A stretch of DNA of 64,000 nucleotides, taken from contig NC_132812.1 of assembly GCF_048594095.1 (NCBI RefSeq), positions 5,546,887 to 5,610,886 of the forward strand, written 5' to 3'. How positions within the stretch are numbered: the stretch's first letter is position 1; every line of letters begins with the position of its first letter. A program made the translations under genes and the position numbers. Positions 21,583-33,045 of the stretch are shown piece by piece. The notes below the pieces were generated by a model. It saw nothing but the letters and a program-made list of their open reading frames with translations. It ran no database searches and was not told the origin of the DNA. The stretch comes from Paramormyrops kingsleyae (Eukaryota > Chordata > Actinopteri > Osteoglossiformes > Mormyridae).

Positions 21583-22451
21583 GTCTTTGGTGTGGCAACC
21601 CCACTATTTGCTGACGAGCGGTAGAAAAGCTGGGTTAGAGTCCCGGAGAATTCAAGACCCCCGAATGCTAGATTGGCCAGAGGGAATAAGGTCCCCCTCT
21701 CTAAAACAGGTTGGAGTCTCGAGACGAGGAGTCTCAAAGCTATTTGTGTGTTGTTGTGCTGAGTTGTGTGTGAGCAGGGTTGTGGGTTCTTCCTGATCAG
21801 GGTGCTCCCCGCTCGCTCTCTGTTGGTCGAGCTGCCCGTGGCTCTGCTGTCACTGCTTGCGGTGTTACAGTTTGTCAGAACCGAAGGGGAGTTCTCAGCA
21901 ATTGGATGCCCAAAAGCGTGCCAGCCCGGCCGCACCCGCTGACTCAGTACGGGCAGGGCCGACGGGTACCTCGGGCGTTCATTACAACTGCCGAGCAGGA
22001 CCTCGCCTAGGGTGAGTTCTAAGAACACCCCTAGCTTGGACTCTCGGGAGGGTGGGTGACGCCTGAAGGCTATTTTGCCGGCCTTGGTCGATTCAGAACA
22101 CCGGTAGTGCGGTCGATAAGCTGACTCCCACCTGGGTTGTCTCAGTTGTGCGTACAGAACACCCCCTTCCAAGTTGACATTGCTGGAGATCGGGGGGGTT
22201 TCGGCTGGGAGCGGGCCTGTTTGACTGGGATTGAGCTTGTGGGACGTGCCCTGTTCAGGGGGGACACAACAGTGAGCTGCTCTGAATATAGTCTTATTAT
22301 TTTAGAAGTGGTTGATTTATGTATTGGTGGTGTTTGTTGGTAGGACATTCGACCAGGATAAGGAGGTGTACTAAGTGTGGGTGGCTGAACCCACATCCGG
22401 AGGCAGAAGGGCTGTTAGACAAGGGATCAAAACAGTCAGGACTGATTAAAA

Positions 22452-24510
22452 ATGGACCGCGAGTTTGATCGGGAGGTAGATGACGGGGAATGGGCGCCCC
22501 CGGAAAATGCAGTGTGGAAGCCACTAGTAAAGCAGATCCAGGTGGTGAAGGAAGCCATAGAAGGGGCAAGTGGTGAAGGAGATAAAGAGAAGGAGGTAGC
22601 TGATGCCGGGGAGCGTATGTGTGGGGCGGTTCGAAGCGCCGGGTGTCGAGTAGAGGATAAGCGCTCACTGGGAGAATTACTGTGGAAAAAGGAGAGAGAG
22701 CATGCTAGCCAAAGGGACGAAGCAGCAAGGCAGAGGGCGACAGCCAGTATAGTGCAGAAAGGGAAGTGGAAAAAAGAGGAAGAGAGGCATGAGAAGGAAA
22801 GGAGAGTGTGGGCGAGATTAGCCATATTTTGGCAAGGGACAGACCACCTCCATAGTGAGGAAAAAGGGGAGGGTAAGTCACTCCCTCCCGTAAAAGAAAA
22901 ACAAGTAAAACATGGGGATCGTCCCTCAGCGTATAAGGGTAGGGAGGCGCTCTCAACAGCGCCCCCGGCCCATATGTGCCCCATGATCAATGTGACAGGA
23001 GGAACCCTCCACATTCGAACACAGGATACTCAGGAAGTCTCAGACTGTGTCCGGTCTGGGAAGACAGAGGAGGAGTCAGACAGGGACTCAGACGTAGGAT
23101 CTGAGTGCTCTAGTCAAGTGAAAAGAGACAGGTCAGATGTCCGTGAAAATACAAGGGCACAAGAGCAGCCAGCATTTAGCAACAGAGTATTGAGGGAACA
23201 AGCAGAAAACCTAGGGGGAGGTGGATGTGCTAAACCCGTCACACCAGGGAGAGAGCTAGGCCTCAGCGGCCGGACGCAGAAGAAAGTAGAGGTGCTGGGC
23301 CAGTTGTTAGGGTTACTTGAGGAGGAGGAGACAGAAGTGGCCCTACAGATAGACGGACTCAGCGAAGAATACATAGAGGGACTGCCAGGCCCGTCTGGAA
23401 ATAGATACGGCCTGCGCTCCAGAGGCAAGCAGCTCCCCTTATTGAGGGGAGCAGGCAATGGAAGGGAAAGGTATAAACCTTTCTCTATAGGAGATGTGCA
23501 GGCCTTGGCAGATGAAATGCCCCCCCCCCCCGGCAGAGGGGGGAGGACAGTGGATGGAGAAGTTAGACCAACTCACTCAGGGCATGATGCTTGCACTGGG
23601 AGATTTCCGGGCGGTGGCAGCCCGCTGCTTGACTAAACATTCCCTACAGGGCGTAGAAGACAGAGCAGGGACTATTACATATGCAGACAATATGTGTCTG
23701 ACGATGGTGGTGATGCGCTTGGGTGACGCCATGCGGGAGATGTTCCCCGCCCCTAGTGGAGCAGCCGTCCCAAAGTTTTGATGGGACCCTAAGATTCACC
23801 CTAGAGAATATTTGGATAAATGTAAAGAGGATTGGACCCGTCGAACCGGGTGCCACCCGGGGCAGGAAGGGGTGCAGCGGGAGTGGTTTAGGCGGGCAAT
23901 AATGGAGGGGGTCCCAGAGGCAGTTAGGTCAGCTATACTGGGCAACCTGGAACTCCCGGGAGCAGACTCCCATGTGTGGGACCGGCATGTAGTACACCAT
24001 TTGCAGAGGGCACAAGAGGAAGCAGAAAAGGAAAAGAGCAACCTTAAGGAATTACAGACACAATTACTGAAGCTGCAGGTGGGCGAAGCGAGGCAAAAGG
24101 CTAATGAAGCTAAAAGGAAAGAGCAGGGAAAGCAGATGGTGGCGGGGGTGTCCCCAGGGGGACCACCCATATACCCACCCGGCCCTTGGAACGGGTCACC
24201 CACCTCCCAACAGGGAGGATGGGGCCAGCAATGGGGAAGGGGCCGAGGCGGTTGGCGCCGGGGATACAGGGGCCGGGGCTGGGGAAGGGGTGCTCCGCAA
24301 AGGGGACCGCCGTCAGGTGTCTGTTACAGGTGCGGGGTGGAAGGACACTGGGCCAGGACTTGCCCAGCAGCGGTCCCAGCCAATGTCCACGGCAGGGGAG
24401 GCCCTCTTGGAAATCAGGTGATGGCCCCCAACCCCCAAGCGGCTCCCACAGCAGGACAATATCCGGCAGTGGAGGCAGGGGAGTGGGACTGGTACCCCTC
24501 CTCACCATGA
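22452..24510 (+). pseudogene. gag: Retroviral gag, frameshifted
   Basis: The ATG at 22452 is in a good context (AAAATGG). The first frame is open for about 360 codons through a charged matrix-like region. At a run of twelve C at 23520-23531 the frame is lost; the capsid-like continuation (LDQLTQGMMLALGDFRA) lies one frame over. A TGA at 23779-23781 interrupts it again. The last part (23812-24510) carries a capsid C-terminal region, a coiled charged stretch, Arg/Gly-rich sequence and one zinc knuckle CYRCGVEGHWARTC. Gag would assemble particles and bind RNA; this one cannot be made whole. It ends at the TGA discussed next. Confidence 0.88.
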
Positions 24511-24513
24511 CGG
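24508..24513 (+). promoter_or_regulatory. Gag-pol boundary: UGA-CGG readthrough context
   Basis: Gag ends in TGA (24508-24510) followed by CGG. The pol frame continues in the same phase with no further stop through the protease. UGA followed by CGG is one of the known leaky stop contexts in plant and animal viruses, usually with a downstream RNA structure. A GC-rich segment (TCCCG…CGGGA) follows at once. Same-frame gag-stop-pol is the plan of gamma- and epsilonretroviruses. Confidence 0.7.
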
Positions 24514-25320
24514 TTCCCGCGAGCGGCCCGGGACGCAGGGGAGGCAGACCCTATGCTGTCCCTTATGGTCATGGACAAAGAACTGCCATTTCTGGTAGAC
24601 ACGGGAGCCACGTATTCCACTCTTAACGTGGTTCCACAACAACATCATCTGTCTACCTCAACAGTGACCATTGTGGGCTTCTCGGGGGAAGAACAGAGAC
24701 TGCCAGTGACTAAACCGGTGAAGGTTGCGGTGGGAAAACAGACCTTTCTCCACCCGTTCGTGGTGTCTTCTTCCGTTCCAGTGAACCTCCTGGGACGGGA
24801 CATGCTGGTGAAGCTGGGGGCCTCGATCCTGTGTAGTGCAGACGGACTGGTGGTCACCCTGCCGGAGGGCACTCGCCTGCAGTGCGACGCCCGCACCGCG
24901 GGCACGGGACAGTGGCTGGTACAGCCGGTCCAGAGTCAGGCCCTAGCAGACATCTATTGGGGCCTACTAGAACCCAGCCTGACTGGCATCCTGGCGGCCT
25001 ACTCAGCGTGGCGGCCCTGGATCTCGCTCCTAGAGCCCTATGTACCCCCACCTGACCCTCCTCATGTGACCCTTTCCTACGACAGGGATAGTACTGATTG
25101 GTATGAGGAACTGTTTGTTGAGCAACTAGAAGGCCAGCAGTGGCAAGTTGCCTCTGAGAACTTATATGTGGGTCCCGAAGGGGTAGCCTCAGCCACACTG
25201 CTTACCCCAGAACAGCTGCCCTGGTACATGATGGGACAGGAAGCTGTCCCACATGTCTCTCTGGCCCTCCATCCTAAACACCAGGCCAAGGATTTGGGCC
25301 CGATGGTGAAACAACCATAA
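24511..25320 (+). pseudogene. pro: Retroviral protease and start of pol
   Basis: In phase with gag after the TGA. The aspartic protease active site FLVDTGATYSTL lies near 24592 and the second hallmark NLLGRDML near 24785, about normal spacing for a retropepsin. The frame goes on through a Trp-rich segment to a TAA at 25318-25320. That stop falls where the finger region of RT should start, and the N-terminal part of RT is missing, so a deletion is likely at this point. Confidence 0.85.
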
Positions 25321-26060
25321 ACCATAAACAACCTCCTGCTGACCCCTACTGTTCCAGTTCCAAACCCATATGTTGCCCTAACTAATCTGACCCCGCAACA
25401 AAAATGGTTCACATGCATTGATCTAGCAAATGCTTTTTTCTGTTTGCCCCTAGCCGAGGAGTGTAGGGACATATTCTCATTCATTTACAGGGGCTGCCAG
25501 CTGCGGTACACCCGCCTGCCTCAAGGGTTTGCCCTTTCTCCAGGTATCTTTAACCAGGTCCTGAAGCAGGCTTTGCAGGGGTGTCCTCTCCCGGACGGTG
25601 TCACCCTCGTCCAATACGTGGACGATCTTTTGATCGTGGCCCCAACAGCGGAGGCGGCCCTACAGGCCACCCAGTCAGTGCTGCGCCTTCTGTCAGAAAA
25701 AGGCTTTAAGGTCAGTAAAGACAAATTGCAGATTGCTAGGACAGCAGTGACCTTCCTAGGACGAGTGTTGTCAGGGGCAGGAACAGGCCTCTCCCCGGCT
25801 CATCGGTCGGCTATCTTGCATTACCCAAAGCCCATCACGGTAAAAGACATGTTATCTTTCCTAGGGCTCACAGGTTACAGTCGCACCTACATTCCAGATG
25901 ACTCGGGGCTTACACAGCCCCTGTTGTCCGAGAACACGGCCTACCTAACCTCAGGGCGCCCCTTAACTGGGACCAAGCATCTGAGGAGGCGTTTATCACC
26001 TTAAAGCAGAGGCTAGCACAGGCCGCGGACCTAGCCCTCCCAGATTACTCTCTCCCGTTT
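25321..26060 (+). pseudogene. pol: Reverse transcriptase, N-terminally deleted
   Basis: The frame resumes directly after the TAA with INNLLLTPTVPVPNPY, a mid-finger segment. It continues through FTCIDLANAFFCLPL (first catalytic Asp), LPQGFALSPGIFNQVL and QYVDDLLIVAP (the YVDD box), then LGRVLSGAG. About 60-80 residues before INNLLL seen in relatives are missing. The frame ends at 26004 after a shift near 25930. Confidence 0.87.
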
Positions 26061-26063
26061 CAC

Positions 26064-26699
26064 TTGGATGTTTCTGAAACAGGAGAGGTCGTCAACGGCA
26101 TCCTGTTTCAGAAAAAAGGGGGAGAGAGGAGAGTGCTGATGTACGTCAGCGTAAAACTCGATACTACAGAAAAAAGACACCCCGCATGCACAAGGCACGT
26201 GGCAGGAGTGGCCAAAATTATTCAGAAAACAGCACACATAGTGATGGGACATCCGCTGCACATTCTGACCTCACACAGTGTGGTGGCTTATGTGAATTCA
26301 CAGACGTTTACCATGACGTCACTCAGGCAACAGGGACTTAGTAAAATACTAGAGGCACCTAATCTGAATTTTTCTCAAGAAGGGATCAACATGGCAGACC
26401 ACATGAGCGGGGGAGAACCACACGAGTGTGAGTACCGAGTTCAGAAGGAGGAGAAAGTCAGACCAGACTTAGGGGCAGAAAAAATAGAGAAAACAGAGGA
26501 TTGGTTCACAGATGGGTGTTGTTTTAGAACAGACACAGGAGGTTTGCAGGCAGGGTATGCAGTGGTGACCAGACAAGGCCAGGATTATGTAACCTTGAAG
26601 GCAGACAGACTGGGGGGAGCCCAGTCAGCCCAGAGAGCCGAGGTGATAGCAGTTATCGAGGCCCTGAAACTAGCAGAAGGAGGGGCTGTGGCAGAGTAA
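26064..26699 (+). pseudogene. pol: Connection and RNase H region
   Basis: This is in a different frame from the RT. DVSETGEVVNG… and VLMYVSVKLDTTEKRHPACTR correspond to the connection domain. WFTDGCCFRTDTGGLQAGYAV begins the RNase H with its first Asp, and AQSAQRAEVIAVIEAL carries the catalytic Glu. The frame ends GGAVAE-TAA, so the last part of RNase H is missing before the integrase. Confidence 0.83.
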
Positions 26700-26734
26700 G
26701 GAAGGGAAGCCCTTCCCCCAGGCCTTCGCCAGAC

Positions 26735-27809
26735 AATCTTGGCAGAAGCCCACGGGGTGGGTCATGCAGGGGTGAGACAAATGTTAGAGAATCTGACAAG
26801 CTGGTGGCATCCATTTATGAAAGAGACGGTGGGGGGATATGTTCGGAGTTGCGCTACCTGTATCTTGTATAACTCGTGACCCACAGTCAAGCCTGAGAAA
26901 GGGCAGTTTCCAATGTGTACCAGGTCAGGGGAAGAAATCATTACAGATTATACAGACATGGTGATTCCAGTGAGAGGGTTCAGATATGTGTTGATGTGTG
27001 TGGACACATTCTCAGGGTGGCCAGAAGCATGGCCCACAAAGAAGGAGGATGGGGTATCCGTGATAAAGTTTCTGATTAATCAGTATATACCACGACACGG
27101 GTTTCCCAACAGGATTCGGTCAGACAATGGGTCCCACTTTAAGAACGAGGACCTCCAGACGGTGGAGAAAGCGTTGGGATTGAGACATGCGTTTGGAACT
27201 TTGTATCATCCGCAGTCCCAGGGAAAAGTGGAGCGAATGAACCAAACAATAAAACAAAAATTGGCAAAAATCTGCGCGCAGACCAAAATGAATTGGGTTG
27301 ACGCTTTACCACTGGCAATGATGTCAGTGAGGTGTTCCATAAACAGGGGGACCGGGTTCACCCCCTTTGAGCTCCAGACAGGCAGGCAGTTCCCAGGACC
27401 CCAGAAAGGGTTAACCTGGACCCCCGACGAAGAGGGGGAGCAAAATCCTAGGGCATATTATGATTGTTTGCAAGGTCTCGTTGCAGATTTCTCTAAACAG
27501 ATCCAGGAGGCGAGACCAGAGAACCAGCCGGCCAAACCACACACGGCGGAGTGGGTCCTCCTGAAAGTCATCAAACGGAAGTGGTCAGAGCCCAGGTGGA
27601 TGGGCCCCTTCCAGGTCACTGAGAGGACGTCACACGCGGTTCGTCAGAAAGGCAAAGGCGACACGTGGTTTCACTGGAGCCAGTGCACGGCTGCGGAGGA
27701 GCCAGGAAGAACCACGGCAGAGATCCAGGAGGCCCTGAGGGAAGGAATCCAGAGCGTCAGTTCGGCTGAACTAGACGCAACTCAGGTCTCAACAGAAGGG
27801 GCAGAATAA
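26735..27809 (+). pseudogene. pol: Integrase
   Basis: The HHCC zinc domain is readable (AHGVGHAGVRQML…SCATCILYNS) but is followed by a TGA near 26877. The core frame from 26913 is open for 298 codons: DYTDMVIPVRGFRYVL (first Asp), IRSDNGSHFKNEDLQ (second Asp), and HPQSQGKVERMNQTIK (Glu). The C-terminal GPY/F-type segment RWMGPFQVTERTSHAV is typical of gammaretroviral integrases. It is the best-preserved domain of the provirus, apart from the stop upstream. Confidence 0.9.
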
Positions 27810-27944
27810 TCCCCTGACCTGAGCAACCAGAGCAGGGTAGTCCACCCCTGCTCCAACGACCAGAAAGAACAAAAGCACCTCATCCACCGCCAGACAACAC
27901 TAGGACCAGGATGAAGATCAAGATAAAAAGGGGAATGTTGCGGG

Positions 27945-29514
27945 TAGGGTTGTAATGGTATGAGATTTTCACGGTATGATAATCGTCTCAGAAAATATCA
28001 CGGTTTCGTGGTATACGGTATTAAACTATCATTATTATTAGTATAATCATCAGCTACAATGACCCTTAAATGAATAAAAAGAGATATGGTTTTTGGTTGA
28101 ACATGGTTTATTGTAACAAACTTTTTTTTAATGAAAATAAAAAAAACTGATGAGTCTAACTTTTGGGGGAAAAATAAATCAAATAAAGCTGCGCATCTCC
28201 CATTTGAACAAAATAAGGAATAAGTTATTTCTCTTTATATTAGACAAGAATAAATCAAACTGTCCTTCCTCTTTAACAGCATATATGGGAGAGCAATATG
28301 TGCAGGGTCATGTTTGTTAATATTTTCCTGAGATTATCATAGCAGCATGCATTTCTTTGCTTTTTTTCAGGTCAGGTTATGATGAAGAAATGTAAGCATG
28401 TTGAGATTTTCAGGGCTCAATCTTGACCGCTGAGGTGAGAGAATGTGTCCACTTGTACTAAACACCTATGAGTTTTCAGTTAGTGTATTTGATGATTATT
28501 CTTTTAAATAAAATTATAAAATGATCATTAAGTGTTCTCTTGAGAGTAGCTCTGGATATGTTCATGTGTTCACGTCTTCACATAGTGAGTGAGACAGCAG
28601 ACGCTTTAAAAACCATGACCATCATGCAGTGGCGGTTTTAGGCATGGGCGAACGGGGCAGCCGCCCGGGGCGGCACTTTTTCATGTCACGTGGGGGGCGG
28701 CACACGAACTTGGAGTAAAACAAAAATAATCTAAATAAAGCGGTTTTCTAGAGGATGGGCGAGCGGAGACGATAAGGGATGAAGTTGGGAGGGTGCCGGG
28801 AGGGATTCTATGGGGGGCGGCACACGATCCTGGAGGACAAAATAATCATCTGTGCCACTGTGTGTGGGGGGGGGTAGTTGGTTAATGAGCAAGCGGCAGC
28901 CTTTTTGCGCTATATATTCACAGACGCACATCGCGATTTAATTTGCTGCACAGCTATATTTTGATTTATTCATCCATCTATCTATCAAATCGGACATTTT
29001 ACGTGGCATCTGAATTATACTGTAATTGACTCCAATTACATGACTGGATTCCGGGATTCCCTCTGCATCACAGAAATAATACGGCTTTAAGTTATAAATG
29101 GAACTTACCTTTATCTTCACGGAGGGATGGTGTTCGCGAATATGGGAGAACATGTTCGACGTATTTCCTCCTTTTGCGGCCACTCTTCGTCCACATTTCT
29201 TGCAAACTGGATATCCACCCCACGATCATTTTTCGGATACCCAAAATATTCCCATACTGCAGATTTTAATTTTTTTTTCGGCGGGAAATAGAGATTAGAA
29301 TTTGCAGCCACTATCGGACATTTTCACCGCTGTGCATTTATGGGTGGAGTCTAAGCAGTAAAGCGGAAAGAAGTTGCATATACACAGCAGCGCAGGTGAG
29401 ATCTGGTTTCTTTTTTTTTTTTCCAAACCGCGGATAGGCAAATGTGCATGATATGATAATCGTACATGTCAATATCACAATAAACCGCCATACCGGTATA
29501 CCGTTACAACCCTA
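27945..29514 (-). mobile_element. hAT element inserted in the provirus
   Basis: The termini are TAGGGTTGTAATGGTAT and, reversed, TAGGGTTGTAACGGTAT. The perfect 8-bp duplication GTTGCGGG is at 27937-27944 and 29515-29522, which fixes the superfamily as hAT. The element is 1570 bp, AT-rich, and keeps only a scrap of transposase (28938-29311). A possible secondary element with ends CAGTGGC lies at about 28626-28860, without a clear duplication. Confidence 0.93.
28938..29311 (-). pseudogene. hAT (ZBED-type) transposase N-terminal remnant
   Basis: From 29311 leftward: KSAVWEYFGYPKN, the start of a BED zinc finger. A shifted frame then gives MAAKGGNTSNMFSHIREHHP, the second half with the His pair. 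A frameshift lies between. The catalytic domain and dimerisation region are absent. Confidence 0.82.
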
Positions 29515-29522
29515 GTTGCGGG

Positions 29523-30133
29523 AAACAAGTGTGTTGTGTGATGCTTAAAATGCTTAAAGTGTTAATGATTAGTGGTTTGTGAGCCATGCCAGCCATGGAC
29601 CCCGAAGGGGGGCCGCGCCTGTGGCGGGCTGGGAGTGGAATTTCCCTGAAGCTCAGGGTTTTACCCCTCCTTCCTAGGCTGGATGGACAGGATTGTGTGT
29701 GGAACTCTTTGGAGTCCTAAAGGGGGGAGTGTGTGCTATGTTTGGGGAAGTATGCTGTACTTACATTCCCAATAACACAGCACCAAACGGCTCAGTGACC
29801 AGGGCACTCGAGGGTCTCCGGACCCTCTCCAAAACAATGCATGCACACTCCGGGATCAGTAACATCTGGGATGCTTGGCTGACCTCGGTGTTCGGACAGT
29901 GGAAAGGCTTAATGGGCTCGCTTTTATTATCCTTTGCTACTTTTGCTGCGATTTTAGTCACTTGCGGGTGTTGTTGTATTCCCTGCCTGCGCGCACTGTC
30001 AGTTCGTCTCATCACTACCGTGATAAAGAAGTGGGATGGCACCTATGCGCAGATGATGCCTCTCCTGCCTGTCGGGCCGGAGAGGGGCAAAGGTCATTCG
30101 GACAGCTTTGAACTACAACTCCCCCGGCAATAG
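29523..30133 (+). pseudogene. env: Envelope transmembrane stub
   Basis: The frame 29693-30133 contains GGVCAMFGEVCCTYI, a CX6CC motif. It is followed by a helical stretch, a hydrophobic membrane segment (LLLSFATFAAILVTCGCCC) and a cytoplasmic tail. The surface subunit and fusion peptide are absent: only about 240 bases of unrelated-looking sequence separate this from the integrase once the hAT insertion is discounted. Described as a truncated remnant only. Confidence 0.82.
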
Positions 30134-30246
30134 GGTGATCTCCTTGCGGAGATCAAAAGGGGGAATGCAAAATTTCATAAATAAGGGAAAATATTACTAA
30201 TCAGCATAATCAGGGTGATCTCCTTGTGGAGATCAAAAGGGGGAAT
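30132..30246 (+). other. Duplicated polypurine tract with hairpin
   Basis: GGGTGATCTCCTTGCGGAG…AAAAGGGGG at 30132-30163 is repeated with one change at 30213-30243, about 81 bp on. Each copy contains the inverted pair GATCTCC/GGAGATC. The second AAAAGGGGGAAT directly abuts the 3' LTR and is the functional-looking tract; the first is an upstream copy. Confidence 0.82.
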
Positions 30247-30672
30247 TGAGGGAATAATTAATAAAATAAAGGGAATGATTCTATAAGGCTGTAACTAATC
30301 AAAACGAGAACTGACTGGCGCGCCGGCAAGGCAAGGCTACCTAATCGGAACAGATAGGGGGGGCGACAGAGAATATCAGCGGCCCCTACTTATCTTTTAG
30401 CCTTACAGAAGGACAACTACGTGCTGGCTGGAGTCACACATGTGGTTGTCACGTACACGGAAGGTACTGAGAAAGGGGGGGGGAGATGCCCAAAGGGCTT
30501 TAAATGGGATACAGCTGATACATATGGCAGAGCCTCCTTCTGTACATGCTGAATGTATGTCAGACGGCCGCTCCCTGATTATAATCAGTCAAGAGAATAA
30601 ACCGGTGATTTGCAACTTCTCCCCGTGTCAGCTGTGAATCCACGGACCCGGTGGAGACGCCGTGCTCCAACA
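30247..30672 (+). repeat. Provirus 3' LTR
   Basis: 426 bp, TGAGGGAATA…GCTCCAACA, matching the 5' LTR with about six substitutions and a few gaps. Confidence 0.92.
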
Positions 30673-31361
30673 CTATAAATAGTGTAGCGCTTCTTTTCAA
30701 ATTTACCTTGGATCACAATGGATGATCGCCAAGTAGTTGCTTGTGCTTTATGTTTCTTTAGTTAACATAAATAGTACTTAAAATGTTTCACGACAGTTCT
30801 ACTAAAACACATAATTATGTTTTGACAAACACTAATGCTATAAATAGGTTTAACATTACCGACAATTTGCACTGTTTTCTCTGCTATGGCGCCAAAATTA
30901 CTACTGATCTCCTTCCTTTTTCACAAAAAAATATATTATACACTTCACCATCTCACCTGGAACACCGATTGTTTCGGACACTCTGGTCCATGCCTCATTT
31001 TTTTTTATTTATGTCCCTGTATGCAAACAGAGACACATCATATATAACTGGGTACCCGGCCACAACAATAAGTCTCTCCTCCATTGTGCCTAGGAACGGT
31101 TGGGTCGGAACAAAAGTTTACACGCTTATGTTCTGCGGCGCTCTCTTTAGCGGAGCTTCTCTACATTCCCATTGGTTGCCGCCCAACCGCGTCACAGCTC
31201 ATTACCATAAAGTTGACTGGGATTCAACTTCTGTCTGACGCTCCCGCCGCCCAGATCGCGCCGCGCCTCGACGCCTCCCGACGCTCCCTCCCATAGAGAA
31301 TGAATGACTTCCAGTCGCTTTGACGCTCTCGCCGCTCACAGTGTGAACGTAGCATTATGCG
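30673..31361. mobile_element. Right half of the split inverted-repeat element
   Basis: It continues the element that starts at 20455 and ends GTGTGAACGTAGCATTATGC. The subterminal run CCGCCGC…GACGCTC mirrors the left side. Its interior has a 151-codon frame without recognised features, so it is considered non-autonomous. Confidence 0.65.
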
Positions 31362-32389
31362 GCTTTCAGACCGAACGCGGCATGCGCTGCGCTCGCCACG
31401 GGGTTTGCGCTTCCTCCGATAAAACAGCGAGTGCGCTTAACGCGCCGCGCTTGCCGCGGGGCTCAGCACAAAGAGTAGGCGTGGCTTTCTAAACTCTTCT
31501 GTTTTGTTGTTGTCGCAGCTCGCGGTCAGTCACGACAATGTTTAAAAGAAAAGCACTTGCACTAGCTCTGTTAGCGCCAAGAAAGAAGAGGCTGTGGGTG
31601 CATGAGACCCTCTTATCCAGAGAGCAGCTTGGGGAATTCAGGCTGGTATACCAGCAAACAGCAAGTCGTCCTTAGGTCGTCCATAGAACATCCTCTTTTG
31701 GTCCGGATCTTGTCCTCAAAGGACGTCCTTAGGACATCCTGATGGAAAGTTTTTTTTGCGTCCTTAGGATGACTTTTAAGGACGTCCTAAGGACGTCTAG
31801 AGGACCAGTTATGGACCTTTTAAGGACATTTTCAGGACCAGTTATGGACATTCCGAGAACATATTATGGACTTTCCGGGAACATTTTAAGGACATATTGT
31901 GTGAACATATTATGGGCATTAAGCCCACGTAAATCCCTTTTTCTAAATAATTAATATTTGACATTTTACCAGTGATACTAGGGACATAAACAAGGGACAG
32001 CCTGAGGATGTCCTTTGGAGGGCCAGCTCAATGTCCTTTATTGGGTACATTCTTAGGATGACCATGTTACTGACGTGCTGCTGTGGCCAACAGGTTACCC
32101 CATACTGTGGTCTGTGTGGATCCCAATGTCTCAGTGCAGTGATGGGGACACTGTACCGTAAAGTGTTGCCGTCCTTCAGATAGACATAAAACCGAGGTCC
32201 TGACTGTCCCAGGTTATAAAAGATCCCTGGGCATCTTTCGAAACAGTAGGGTTGGTACCCTGATGTTCTGGCTAAAATTGCCCACTGTTGCCTTATCAAA
32301 TGTTACCTAAGGTGGCTTATCAAATCTGGCCTCCTAATCATCCCCTTTATCTAACTGGTAAATTCTCTCCTGCTCCTTCACCACCTTAG

Positions 32390-32530
32390 CTACTGTGTGG
32401 TGAGCGTAATGGGGCAGAACGGCTGATGTCACATCATCCAGGTGGGTGCTACACAGTGGAGGTGGCTGAAGTGGCTCCCTATTGCATCTATAAAGCACTT
32501 TGGGTGTCTATAGTTCTATATAATGTAACT
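32390..32530 (+). repeat. Retroposon tail-like repeat
   Basis: GTGGCTGAAGTGGCTCCCTA … AAAGCACTTTGGGTGTCTAT … ATATAATGTAA is a pattern found at the 3' end of a common fish dispersed repeat. Family not established. Confidence 0.4.
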
Positions 32531-33020
32531 TTCATTCATTCTTTCATGAAAAGTAATGAAATCCTTCAAAAACAATTCATTATGACAGCTTGCTGGAATA
32601 GCATTTAAATAGATATAATTTTGTCTTAAGTATTTCTCTCCCACCAAACATGAGACGTCCATCAGACGTGCAGATCATGTCTAGATGGAGTCGGTCGGTC
32701 CAGAACCATATCTGGATGTCTACACAACGTGCAAATCAGGTGCAGTATCTGCACGTCTAACTCTGACCCCTCTTGGACGTAGATATGTAGTTCAAGCTGA
32801 ACGTCTAGGTAGGCGACTTTTGGACATTTGTAGACAGATCGTCAATTCCATGTAAACATTGTCAGCGTCAATTCTGGTGTCTATTGTAGCTCATGCTGTT
32901 GTAATTTTAATGTTTTAAAATGTCCAAAAATAAACTGCTACACGTAAGCAAATCCCATAATCACAATTTGCCGATGCACGTCCGGTGTGTGGTCTGGCCA
33001 AGTTCTGTTGCCGTAGCGCT

Positions 33021-33045
33021 AAAAAAAAAAAAAAAAAAAAAAAAA
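33021..33045. repeat. (A)25 homopolymer
   Basis: Twenty-five consecutive A. No retroposed gene or target duplication was recognised beside it. Confidence 0.9.

Larger units (their letters stand above)
20756..30672 (+). mobile_element. Defective endogenous retrovirus, class I (gamma/epsilon-like)
   Basis: Direct LTRs (20756-21171 and 30247-30672), a tRNA-Pro primer site, leader, gag, protease, RT, RNase H, integrase, an env stub and a polypurine tract follow in retroviral order. Class-I traits seen here are the gag and pol frames in phase across a stop codon, a single CCHC nucleocapsid finger, a GPY/F-like integrase C-terminus and a CX6CC motif in the env stub. Flanking bases (CAAT left, CTAT right) are only a 3/4 match for a duplication. 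LTRs differ at roughly six bases and a few short gaps. Genes are broken by stops, shifts and deletions. Only the truncated frames are described. Confidence 0.93.

Noticed and set aside
21465..22172. 235-codon minus-strand frame over the proviral leader
   Set aside because: It is antisense to the leader and its tandem repeats, shows no domain, and its length is explained by GC-rich composition.
22436..23014. 192-codon minus-strand frame antisense to gag
   Set aside because: Shadow of the gag frame; serine/proline-rich translation with no motif.
33021..33045. Poly(A) tail of a processed pseudogene
   Set aside because: No coding-like sequence precedes it on either strand and no flanking duplication was found.
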